Source: an uncultured Alistipes sp. (GTDB lineage Bacteria; Bacteroidota; Bacteroidia; Bacteroidales; Rikenellaceae). Taken from it: a DNA stretch of 32,357 nt. This document shows, piece after piece, positions 14,915-22,606 of the stretch; the first letter of the stretch is position 1, and every line of letters starts with the position of its first letter. The notes below the pieces were generated by a model. That model did no database searches. It was given only the letters and a program-made list of their open reading frames with translations, and was not told the DNA's origin. The stretch lies in assembly GCA_900545315.1 (NCBI GenBank), contig UQYM01000033.1:1-32357 (forward strand), written 5' to 3'. The position numbers and the translations under genes were made by a program.

Positions 14915-16729
14915 TTAATAAAAATCGATTGGTTCGGCTTTGACCGGTCGGTAACGGATGGGTTCATTTCTACGCCGGTTGGAGATGTCGAACCAACGGG
15001 AATCCATGAAACCATTCTTATTCAGAGCAATCCCCAGCTGAATATTTATCGTATTGAAGATTAAACTCTCATTTTTGATTCTGAAGCCGATCCCCAACGT
15101 TGTAAAAAAATCATTCTTAAAAATATTTCCGAAGTTGCCCAGCAGACCAAAATCGGCAAAAAAGAAACCGGCAATTTTAAACTGAGCAACTTGCCACGGT
15201 GTAAATATGACAGTTTCAGTGTTGAGCACCAATCGATTAATTCCATATATGTGCTCTTGCAATGTGCGCAGGTCAGCGTTGGCGTTGAATTCAAGTGTCT
15301 CCCGGAAACCATCTAACCGATTCCATCCTCGCGTGGCATTCAAGACCACAAATTGACGAATCGGATAACGCCCTTGTCCCAACAGTGGCGTAAAGTAGGT
15401 TAGTTTGGCTTGCAGTGTGGTGCGATAGAATTGTCCGCTGTAACTGTTCAGGTAACTACCCAGTCCAGCCTCGGTCCCAATATACCCGATCGGCGTGAAA
15501 TAGCCGGCACTGAAGCGCCCTCCCAGATACCAACGATTGCCAAACTCTCCCCAAGAGTAACCCGCCAGGAACGAGGTGTGGTAGCCATAAGCAACATCCT
15601 CCGGAACACCATATCCGTAAATGCGGTTGGTCAGCCGAAAGCGCTCCTTGAAAAAACCAATGCTGCCCAACAGCATGGTATTGTTGTGAAAGTAGGGGTT
15701 TAGCATGTCGGATACCTCCGGCCGGTCCTTGTAATTAAGATCGAAAAAACGCGCTGTGAAATATAAACTGTTGCGCAGCGCCGGAAGCTCAACGGCATAT
15801 CCACCCCATAGATCCAACATCTTCCACCGGGTGTGTAACATCGTGTCAGGAGGATAGTAGTTCAATAACTCCCGTTCGTACATATACGATGCTCCGGCCA
15901 TATAGTCGGTCGGGTGGATAAATTCACGTGTAAATTCAGCCCCATAGTTGGCGTTGTCAAAACCCTCTCCCGCTACTACATAGGCATCCCAAAAGCTGCC
16001 GGCAATGTTGCGTTGTGTGTATTCAACCAAATTGCCGCCATAGGTGAATCCATGCCTCCAATCGACATAGGTGCTGACACTAAGCCGACTACCCCACCCC
16101 AGCAGGTTGTCATCATAGGCCATCACCCGAGTTTTGCCGTCACTCTTGAGCTCCAAATCGGCACTGATGGTCCATTTATCTCGAGTCAAAACATACATAT
16201 CTACAATGGTCGTATCTTCAGCTCGTGGCACAAGAAGGATATTGACATCCGAAAAGTAGGGCCGAGATCGTAATAAACGCCGGTTGTTGGCAATCTCATA
16301 TGGATTAACTGTGTCTCCGCTCTTGAAAAAGAGGTCGTTGCGAATAACCTCCTCGCGCGTGAGTCGATGCAGTGAGTTTAATGTTCTGTCCACCCATTTT
16401 TTACTCTCCTCGAAGACATTGTTTTGATAGATATAAATCTCCCCGATGGTGCGTCCTGTATAGTTGGCGATATAGCTGTTCTCCCGTTCGAGCAGCCGTT
16501 GCTCTTCGGCCGGATTACGGGGCGTAATGCGAATGGTGTTGTAGATAAAACGGGTGATCTTACCCAACTCTTTCTTCGACGTTTTGGTAGAGTCTGTGGA
16601 GAGTTGCTTTTTGCGTATGACATCCATCTCTACAGTATCTCTTCCTGACGGAAACGATGCCACTGCAGTATCGATTCCACGAAGAAACGATACCAACAGA
16701 CACAATACTATGTAGCCACGAATGCGCAT
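14915..16729 (-). CDS. Outer-membrane POTRA/beta-barrel protein (BamA/TamA-like)
   Basis: 604 residues from the ATG at 16729 (MRIRGYIVLCLLVSF); an in-frame TTG three codons earlier is a less likely start. A signal peptide covers about the first 25-30 residues. A POTRA-like segment follows (LNSLHRLTREEVIRNDLFFKSGD ... NRRLLRSRPYFSDVNILLVPR). The remainder looks like a barrel with alternating aromatic strands and ends in Phe-Tyr, as expected for recognition by the Bam machinery. It probably sits in the outer membrane with a periplasmic N-terminus. It is shorter than BamA and has one clear POTRA, so it is unlikely to be the essential assembly factor. Both neighbours are unrelated. Confidence 0.75.
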   Translation of the reverse strand: MRIRGYIVLCLLVSFLRGIDTAVASFPSGRDTVEMDVIRKKQLSTDSTKTSKKELGKITRFIYNTIRITPRNPAEEQRLLERENSYIANYTGRTIGEIYIYQNNVFEESKKWVDRTLNSLHRLTREEVIRNDLFFKSGDTVNPYEIANNRRLLRSRPYFSDVNILLVPRAEDTTIVDMYVLTRDKWTISADLELKSDGKTRVMAYDDNLLGWGSRLSVSTYVDWRHGFTYGGNLVEYTQRNIAGSFWDAYVVAGEGFDNANYGAEFTREFIHPTDYMAGASYMYERELLNYYPPDTMLHTRWKMLDLWGGYAVELPALRNSLYFTARFFDLNYKDRPEVSDMLNPYFHNNTMLLGSIGFFKERFRLTNRIYGYGVPEDVAYGYHTSFLAGYSWGEFGNRWYLGGRFSAGYFTPIGYIGTEAGLGSYLNSYSGQFYRTTLQAKLTYFTPLLGQGRYPIRQFVVLNATRGWNRLDGFRETLEFNANADLRTLQEHIYGINRLVLNTETVIFTPWQVAQFKIAGFFFADFGLLGNFGNIFKNDFFTTLGIGFRIKNESLIFNTINIQLGIALNKNGFMDSRWFDISNRRRNEPIRYRPVKAEPIDFY

Positions 16730-16833
16730 GATGGACAACTGCTACCGAAAATGCTCTTTGGGTAACGAATATAATAACGCATTTTAAAGATAACTATTAT
16801 TTTTCTTCTGCCCTCCATGCTCTGGTAAACAAA

Positions 16834-16865
16834 ACAAGCGGAACGAATCCTCTCGTTCCGCTTGT
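16834..16865 (-). terminator. Terminator of the rnf operon
   Basis: A perfect 13-bp stem (ACAAGCGGAACGA 16834-16846 with TCGTTCCGCTTGT 16853-16865) has a 6-base loop. On the minus strand it is followed by TTTTGTTT. It lies 47 bases after the rnfA stop. Confidence 0.9.
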
Positions 16866-16911
16866 ACGGTATCTCTATGTTATGTTGTAGTGTTATCTAC
16901 GTGAGGCTGTA

Positions 16912-17487
16912 TTAACGCACTAACCCCGAGAATCCCATGAAAGCCATTGCCAGAATACCTGCCGTGATCAGCGCAATGGGCACCCCCTTCATGGCTTTGG
17001 GGACATTCTCCAGTTCGAGTCGTTCACGCAGACCTGCAAACAGTACCAAGGCCAGGGTAAATCCGATGGCAACCGATACGGCATACACCACAGCTTCGCC
17101 GAGGTTATACTCTTTCTGAACCAACAGAATGGCGACACCCAAAACGGCGCAGTTGGTCGTAATGAGTGGCAAAAAGATTCCTAGCGCCTGATAGAGTGCA
17201 GGACTCACCTTTTTAAGCATGATCTCAACCATCTGCACCAGGGCTGCAATCACCAGGATGAAGACAATGGTCTGCATGTAGGTGATGTCGAGCGGAACCA
17301 GGATGTAGTACTGAATCAGGTAGGCCACAATCGACGCGATGGCCAGCACAAAGGTCACTGCGGCACCCATACCCAACGATGTAGAGACTTTGTTCGATAC
17401 GCCGAGGAACGGGCAGATTCCCAAAAACTGGGACAGTACGATATTGTTGACAAAGATCGAGCTGATAATGATAACGAAATACTCCAT
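16912..17487 (-). CDS. rnfA: Rnf electron transport complex subunit A
   Basis: 191 residues with six predicted membrane helices. It opens with MEYFVIIISSIFVNNIVLSQ and contains the conserved FLGICPFLGVSNK and PLITTNCAVLGVAILL, each with a Cys that in this family holds a shared iron-sulfur centre with RnfE. It is part of the inner-membrane ferredoxin:NAD+ oxidoreductase that pumps Na+ or H+. It is last in the operon, starting 2 bases after the rnfE stop, and is followed by a strong terminator. NqrE is homologous, but the neighbouring RnfB and RnfC fix it as Rnf. Confidence 0.96.
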   Translation of the reverse strand: MEYFVIIISSIFVNNIVLSQFLGICPFLGVSNKVSTSLGMGAAVTFVLAIASIVAYLIQYYILVPLDITYMQTIVFILVIAALVQMVEIMLKKVSPALYQALGIFLPLITTNCAVLGVAILLVQKEYNLGEAVVYAVSVAIGFTLALVLFAGLRERLELENVPKAMKGVPIALITAGILAMAFMGFSGLVR

Positions 17488-17489
17488 CT

Positions 17490-18077
17490 TTATTTGATTT
17501 TAGCGGTTAACTTATTGAAGAGGACCAGCAAATAACCCAACACGATGAAGGCGCCCGGAGCCAGAATAAACATCAGCATGCCGTCACCTTCGATGAACTT
17601 CATGCCGAAAATCGATCCGCTGCCGAGAATTTCACGAACGCCTCCGATGACGGTCAAAGCCAATGTAAAGCCCAGTCCGATCCCCAGTCCATCCAAAGCG
17701 GAATCAAAAACATTATTCTTGGAGGCGAAGGCTTCGGCACGTCCCAAAATAATGCAATTGACCACAATCAATGGAATATAGACGCCCAGCGTGTTGTATA
17801 GGTCGGTGGCATAGGCCTCCATGCAGAGTTGCACAACCGTTACGAATGCAGCGATTACCACAATAAAGGCCGGAATACGCACCTGATCCGGAATCAGATT
17901 TTTAATCAGGGAAATAACAACGTTGGAGAGGGCCAGCACAAATAGTGTGGCCAGCCCCATACCCATTCCATTGAAGGCGGAGGTGGTGGTTCCCAAGGTG
18001 GGACACATTCCCAACATCAAAACAAAGGTCGGATTTTCACGAATAATCCCCTTCGTCAACAGTTGCAGTTTACTCAT
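17490..18077 (-). CDS. rnfE: Rnf electron transport complex subunit E
   Basis: 195 residues, six membrane helices, homologous to RnfA. Visible conserved parts are KGIIRENPTFVLMLGMCPTLGTT and YIPLIVVNCIILGRAEAFASKN, both with the Cys expected for the intramembrane cluster. Its first 8 bases overlap the end of rnfG, so the genes are tightly coupled. The homologous NqrD of Na+-NQR is the alternative name, excluded by gene context. Confidence 0.95.
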   Translation of the reverse strand: MSKLQLLTKGIIRENPTFVLMLGMCPTLGTTTSAFNGMGMGLATLFVLALSNVVISLIKNLIPDQVRIPAFIVVIAAFVTVVQLCMEAYATDLYNTLGVYIPLIVVNCIILGRAEAFASKNNVFDSALDGLGIGLGFTLALTVIGGVREILGSGSIFGMKFIEGDGMLMFILAPGAFIVLGYLLVLFNKLTAKIK

Positions 18078-18672
18078 AGCTACTCTCCTCTCCTGTTTCT
18101 GTGTTTTGACCCGTAATTTGGCAGAAGACCTTGTAGGCGCGTGCTACCGCATCGGTATAGGCCCGGGATGAAATGGTTGCCGCGGTAATGGCATCGACAT
18201 CCCCGCCATCTTTGCTGACGGCTAAATGAAATTCTGCAGGATTTTTCCCGTCAAACTGTGTGGCAAAATCCGATTTGCTGCGTTCCATTTTGTCGCCGAG
18301 CCCCGGGGTTTCGTGTTGCGATAAAACCTCTGTACGGTAGATGGTGCCATCGGGGTTGAAGCCGACAATCAAACGAATCTCCCCACCAAAACCATTGTTC
18401 GAGAAGGTCTCGATCGCATAGCCAACCGGTTGCCCGTTTTTGGTGCCGGTATATACTTTAACCTCACCGCCATCCACACTTAAGGCCTGCACCGAATCCC
18501 CAGGTGTGTTGTCAAACGGTGGTAGAACTTGAGCAATGGCCTTGGTCAACTTGGCTGTCTTGGCATCCGCAATCGGCCCTGCCGTTACCCGATAGATCAC
18601 GCCTACAGCCAATGACGCCACCAGTGTAATCCCTAACAGGGACAGCACCATATTTTTCAGCGTACTCTTCAT
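18070..18672 (-). CDS. rnfG: Rnf electron transport complex subunit G (covalent FMN)
   Basis: 200 residues from the ATG at 18672 (MKSTLKNMVLSLLGI). The frame extends upstream inside rnfD without similarity. One N-terminal membrane helix anchors a periplasmic domain. The flavinylation motif ITAATISS puts the FMN-binding threonine at T166, close to the C-terminus as usual. RnfG passes electrons within the Rnf complex. It starts 7 bases after the rnfD stop and overlaps rnfE by 8 bases. An ApbE flavin transferase is needed for FMN attachment; none is in the window. Confidence 0.95.
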   Translation of the reverse strand: MKSTLKNMVLSLLGITLVASLAVGVIYRVTAGPIADAKTAKLTKAIAQVLPPFDNTPGDSVQALSVDGGEVKVYTGTKNGQPVGYAIETFSNNGFGGEIRLIVGFNPDGTIYRTEVLSQHETPGLGDKMERSKSDFATQFDGKNPAEFHLAVSKDGGDVDAITAATISSRAYTDAVARAYKVFCQITGQNTETGEESSYE

Positions 18673-18679
18673 CTTCAAA

Positions 18680-19735
18680 CTATTTTGAGGTCGCAGGTGC
18701 AGGTTTTGCCCCGAACCGTTTGGGTTTGACATATTTGTTGATGAGCGGCACCGTCGCATTCATGATCAGAATGGCAAACGACATGCCTTCCGGATAGGAT
18801 CCCCAGGTGCGGATCAGCATGGTAATCACTCCGATTCCAATGCCGTATATGGCCATACCCCGCGGTGTCATCGGGGAGGTGACGTAATCGGTCGCCATAA
18901 AGATGGCGCCGAGCAGCGCTCCTCCTGTCAACAGATGGAACAGCGGATTCATGTAGTGCAACGGATCGATCGCCCAAAGAATAGCACTAAACAGCGCCAT
19001 CGAACCCAATACAAAAACAGGAATGTGCCAAGTAATGACCTTCCTGAACAGGAGGTAGGCGAATCCCAACAACAGCGCCAGTGCTGCGATTTCACCCAGC
19101 GATCCGGCTTTGAAACCAAGCATCATGTCGCCGTACGAAATTTGTGCAGCAATATCGGCTGTGGTCTCTCCACCGCTTAATGCATTTTTAACAAATCCCA
19201 ACAGTGTTGGTCCCGATACGGCATCGATACCTGCTTCCCCCTCTGCCGCCATCTCACCGGCCATCGAAGAGGCTCCCGAAAGGGAATCTACCCCTTCCGG
19301 AGTGACAAAAGTGGTCATCTGCACGGGGAAAGAGATCAATAAAAATACACGTCCGACCAGTGCAGGGTTAAACGGATTGCATCCCAGTCCGCCGAACGTC
19401 ATCTTCCCGACGCCAATGGCAACCAACGCACCTACGGCAATCATCCAAATTGGCAAGGTTGTGGGGAGGTTGAAACCGAGCAAAACACCCGTGACAATAG
19501 CCGAACAATCACCGATTGTGGGTTTGCCTTTTAATAAGAAACGTTGAATCAGATATTCGAAAAGTACACAGCAGGCAACCGAAACGGCCGTTACGATTAG
19601 CGCTGGCATACCGTATACAATGACCGAAACAACCAACGCCGGAAAGAGTGCGATCAGCACATCTGCCATCAAGCGGGTGGTCGAAACCGGCGCATGAATG
19701 TGTGGCGAAGGCGATACGATTAATTTTTTATTCAT
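18680..19735 (-). CDS. rnfD: Rnf electron transport complex subunit D (covalent FMN)
   Basis: 351 residues with about ten membrane helices, typical of RnfD/NqrB. It starts MNKKLIVSPSPHIHAP, a common RnfD opening. The flavinylation site is DAVSGPTLLG with threonine T177; the common motif is SGATPL, so the residues around the Thr differ. A Gly/Ser/Ala-rich loop just before it contains LSGASSMAGEM. It is separated from rnfC by 54 bases that hold a small inverted repeat (19760-19778). Confidence 0.95.
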   Translation of the reverse strand: MNKKLIVSPSPHIHAPVSTTRLMADVLIALFPALVVSVIVYGMPALIVTAVSVACCVLFEYLIQRFLLKGKPTIGDCSAIVTGVLLGFNLPTTLPIWMIAVGALVAIGVGKMTFGGLGCNPFNPALVGRVFLLISFPVQMTTFVTPEGVDSLSGASSMAGEMAAEGEAGIDAVSGPTLLGFVKNALSGGETTADIAAQISYGDMMLGFKAGSLGEIAALALLLGFAYLLFRKVITWHIPVFVLGSMALFSAILWAIDPLHYMNPLFHLLTGGALLGAIFMATDYVTSPMTPRGMAIYGIGIGVITMLIRTWGSYPEGMSFAILIMNATVPLINKYVKPKRFGAKPAPATSK

Positions 19736-19759
19736 TGGGTTAATATGCAGATTTCATTC

Positions 19760-19778
19760 AGATTATCACACGTAATCT
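19760..19778. repeat. Inverted repeat in the rnfC-rnfD gap
   Basis: AGATTA (19760-19765) and TAATCT (19773-19778) with a 7-base loop sit in the only sizeable gap of the operon. It has no T tract. It may be an RNA-processing or stability hairpin, or chance. Confidence 0.3.
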
Positions 19779-19789
19779 CTGAATTTGAT

Positions 19790-21124
19790 TTAACAATTCT
19801 TACGGGCTCGGATGCGTTTCATCGTTTCGGCTTTGCCCACCCGGATATAATCCAACAACGGAATGGATGCCGGGCAGGTGTAGGCACAAGAGCCACATTC
19901 GATACAATCGGTGATGCGCAATGGTTCCAGGTCATCGAAACGTTTGAGCCGCGTTAACTTATTGAGCAGGTAGGGCTCGAGTCCCATCGGGCAAACCCCG
20001 ACACATTTCGCACATTTGATGCAGCTGCTGGCAGGTGTACGCAACGATTCACGGTTACGCATGATCACAATGCCCGATGTTCCTTTGGTAACCGGAGCGT
20101 CGATATTGGCCAGAGCACGTCCCATCATCGGGCCTCCATTGATCACCTTAAGTGCATCTTGAGGCATTCCTCCACAAAGATCAATCAATGAACTGATTGG
20201 AGTGCCGATTCGTACCATGAAATTGGATGGATCACGCAACGTTTTGCCCGTTACGGTTACCACCCGCTCAATCAGAGGTTTGTTTTTTTGAACAGCTTCG
20301 TAAACGGCCAGAGCGGTTCCGATATTTTGAACCACCACGCCGACATGGATCGGCAGCCCCCCGGAAGGGACAGCTTTGCCGGTAATGGCCTGAATTAGCT
20401 GTTTCTCGCCCCCTTGCGGATATTTGGTGCGCAACGGGACAATCTCAATGTGCGGATATCCGGCAGCCAAGGTGGTCAGATGAGAGATCGCTTCCGGTTT
20501 GTTATCTTCGATACCGATGTAGGCTTTGTTGACATCCAGTGCCTTGCAAAGAATCTGAACGCCAACCAACACTTCGGATCCCCGCTCCAGCATGGTCCGA
20601 TAATCCGAGGTCAAGTAGGGTTCGCATTCAACCCCATTGATGATCAGGCATTCTGCCTTTTGTCCGGCTGGAATGCTCAATTTGACATGGGCCGGGAAGG
20701 TCGCACCTCCCATGCCGACAAGACCGGCAGCTGCAATCTTGTCGATAATTTCTTTGGGGGTCAGATGGCAGGATTGAATCAGGGCATCGCTGCGATCGAT
20801 GGTTTCGAGCCACTCATCCCCTTCGCGTTCAATAACAATGGCCGGTTTGCGCAGACCCGCACCGTCGGGTAGCGAATCGACGGCAGTGACAACTCCCGAA
20901 ATGGGGCTGTGCACATTGGCCGATACAAACCCTGAGCTCTGTCCAATTAATTGTCCCACTTTAACGTGATCGCCCTTAGCCACGCAAGGAGTAGCCGGAG
21001 CTCCGATGTGTTGCGAGAGTGGTACTATCACCCGATCCGGCAGCGGAGCAACCGTAATCGGGGAATTTTTACTGATTTTATTGCCGGGAGGATGAATGCC
21101 TCCTATTTTGAAGCTTCTCAACAT
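19790..21124 (-). CDS. rnfC: Rnf electron transport complex subunit C
   Basis: 444 residues. RnfC is the NADH-handling subunit, a peripheral flavin and iron-sulfur protein related to Nuo51. The N-terminal part starts MLRSFKIGGIHPPGNKISK, a family hallmark. The nucleotide/flavin region holds AGLVGMGGATFPAHVKLS and INGVECEPYLTSDYR. Two [4Fe-4S] motifs near the C-terminus are C368/C371/C374/C378 (CIKCAKCVGVCP) and C407/C410/C413/C417 (CIECGSCAYTCP). It begins 6 bases after the rnfB stop. Confidence 0.97.
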   Translation of the reverse strand: MLRSFKIGGIHPPGNKISKNSPITVAPLPDRVIVPLSQHIGAPATPCVAKGDHVKVGQLIGQSSGFVSANVHSPISGVVTAVDSLPDGAGLRKPAIVIEREGDEWLETIDRSDALIQSCHLTPKEIIDKIAAAGLVGMGGATFPAHVKLSIPAGQKAECLIINGVECEPYLTSDYRTMLERGSEVLVGVQILCKALDVNKAYIGIEDNKPEAISHLTTLAAGYPHIEIVPLRTKYPQGGEKQLIQAITGKAVPSGGLPIHVGVVVQNIGTALAVYEAVQKNKPLIERVVTVTGKTLRDPSNFMVRIGTPISSLIDLCGGMPQDALKVINGGPMMGRALANIDAPVTKGTSGIVIMRNRESLRTPASSCIKCAKCVGVCPMGLEPYLLNKLTRLKRFDDLEPLRITDCIECGSCAYTCPASIPLLDYIRVGKAETMKRIRARKNC

Positions 21125-21130
21125 AGCATA

Positions 21131-22141
21131 TTAAAAAAGAGTCTGATCAGCCGAACGGTCTGTTTTGCCGGAAACAGGTGCCGCTGAGCGTGTCGAGAAT
21201 GATTGTTCTGTTTGTTCAGGTTGACCCTGCATCACAGGTTCTTTTACGGCTTTGGAAGCGGCTGGTTCGGTTGGTTTATCCGGTGTCGTTTTAGGCTGGC
21301 CGGCCGGTTTGGCTTGCGGACGAGGTGGAAAATTTACCTCAACAATGGCTCCCGTAGGACACTCTGCAACACATTTGCGGCAGAGACGGCACTTGGCAGG
21401 GTCAATGTAGGCCAAATGGTTATCCAACGTAATAGCGTCAAACGGGCATATTTTTACACATTTGCCACATCCGATACAAGCAGCGATGCAGGCTTTGCGT
21501 GCGATGGCCCCTTTGTCCTTGTTGGAGCAGCAGACATAGATGCGGCGATTTTTGATCCCCTTCTTGCGTAACTCGATAATCCCTTTGGGGCACGCCTTAA
21601 CGCAGGCACCGCAGGCCGTACACTTCTCTTCATCGACCTCCGGCATGCCCGTTATGGGATTCAGCGTCATGGCTCCGAACGTGCAGACATCGACGCAATC
21701 TCCTTGTCCCAGACATCCGTACACGCAGGCCGTTTCGCCACCGTATAACGACGCTTCAACAGCACAAGATGATGCACCGTTGTAAATATTGTTGCGAATG
21801 CGGTTTTCACAGCGACCGGCACAGCGAATCACCGCAACCTGAGGCTCCTGTTCAGCAACAGCTTTGCCCAAATAGGTGGCGATCTTATTCATCGCCTCAG
21901 CACCTCCGGCAGGACAGTACAGTGCAGAGATGTCGTCATTATTGACCAGTGCACTGGCCATTCCTTTACAACCGGGGAACCCACAACCGCCACAATTAGC
22001 TCCGGGAAGCATCCCTTCGACCACACCGAGCCGTGGATCCTCCTCAACGTGGAACTTGCGTGCAACAAAATAGAGTATAACCGCCGAAAGTACCCCTAAC
22101 ACGCATAGTACAATCACGGTAAAAAGTAAAGTCTCGTTCAT
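21131..22141 (-). CDS. rnfB: Rnf electron transport complex subunit B (ferredoxin-accepting)
   Basis: 336 residues. An N-terminal membrane helix (about 4-27) is followed by the Fes-type cluster domain with C50, C53, C58 and C76 (ANCGGCGFPGC). A polyferredoxin region then shows CLGQGDCVDVC, CTACGACVKACP, CIGCGKCVKICP and CRLCRKCVAECP. RnfB takes electrons from reduced ferredoxin and passes them into the complex. After the last cluster there is a ~60-residue tail rich in Pro, Lys, Thr and Ser that carries no motif. It is the first rnf gene, 14 bases after rseC. Confidence 0.96.
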   Translation of the reverse strand: MNETLLFTVIVLCVLGVLSAVILYFVARKFHVEEDPRLGVVEGMLPGANCGGCGFPGCKGMASALVNNDDISALYCPAGGAEAMNKIATYLGKAVAEQEPQVAVIRCAGRCENRIRNNIYNGASSCAVEASLYGGETACVYGCLGQGDCVDVCTFGAMTLNPITGMPEVDEEKCTACGACVKACPKGIIELRKKGIKNRRIYVCCSNKDKGAIARKACIAACIGCGKCVKICPFDAITLDNHLAYIDPAKCRLCRKCVAECPTGAIVEVNFPPRPQAKPAGQPKTTPDKPTEPAASKAVKEPVMQGQPEQTEQSFSTRSAAPVSGKTDRSADQTLF

Positions 22142-22155
22142 TCGATGCTTTAATC

Positions 22156-22593
22156 TTATTCGTTTGTCTCTTTGGGAGCGATTTTGCTAATGGCGAATTG
22201 AATCTCCTTTTCAATCCGATCCCGCAGGCAATACAACACCCAATAATAGATAGCCAGTACCGCCAACCCCGACAGTCCGGCAATCAATTCGTTCACCCCG
22301 ATCTGCAATAGAACCAATAACAGGATGAAGACCAATAAAAAAGGATAGGCATAGGCAATCATTACTGCTTTGATTCCCATGCCTTGTGATATGGATACAT
22401 TGACAATCTCACCGGCTTGGTAACGATCGGCATCGATTGTTACCACAGAAAGAATGCGCTCTTCCCCCTCCTCCATGCCGCAAATCTTACGCGCATGACA
22501 GGAGCCGCATGCACTTTGAGGTTTTAGTAGCACCTCGACACAACCCTCACCGCTCTGTATGACCTCCGCTGTATGTGTTACGCTGTTTTTCAC
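22156..22593 (-). CDS. RseC/SoxR-reducing-system family membrane protein
   Basis: 145 residues. A cysteine-rich N-terminal segment (SACGSCHARKICGM) is followed by two membrane helices (AYAYPFLLVFILLLVLLQIG and LIAGLSGLAVLAIYYWVLY). In Enterobacteria RseC acts with an Rnf-like (Rsx) complex to reduce SoxR. In Bacteroidetes the gene commonly accompanies rnf, where it may help assemble or tune the complex. No SoxR is visible here. It lies 13 bases after nadE and 14 before rnfB, clearly within the operon. Confidence 0.9.
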   Translation of the reverse strand: MKNSVTHTAEVIQSGEGCVEVLLKPQSACGSCHARKICGMEEGEERILSVVTIDADRYQAGEIVNVSISQGMGIKAVMIAYAYPFLLVFILLLVLLQIGVNELIAGLSGLAVLAIYYWVLYCLRDRIEKEIQFAISKIAPKETNE

Positions 22594-22606
22594 GGTTCGA
22601 GCAATC

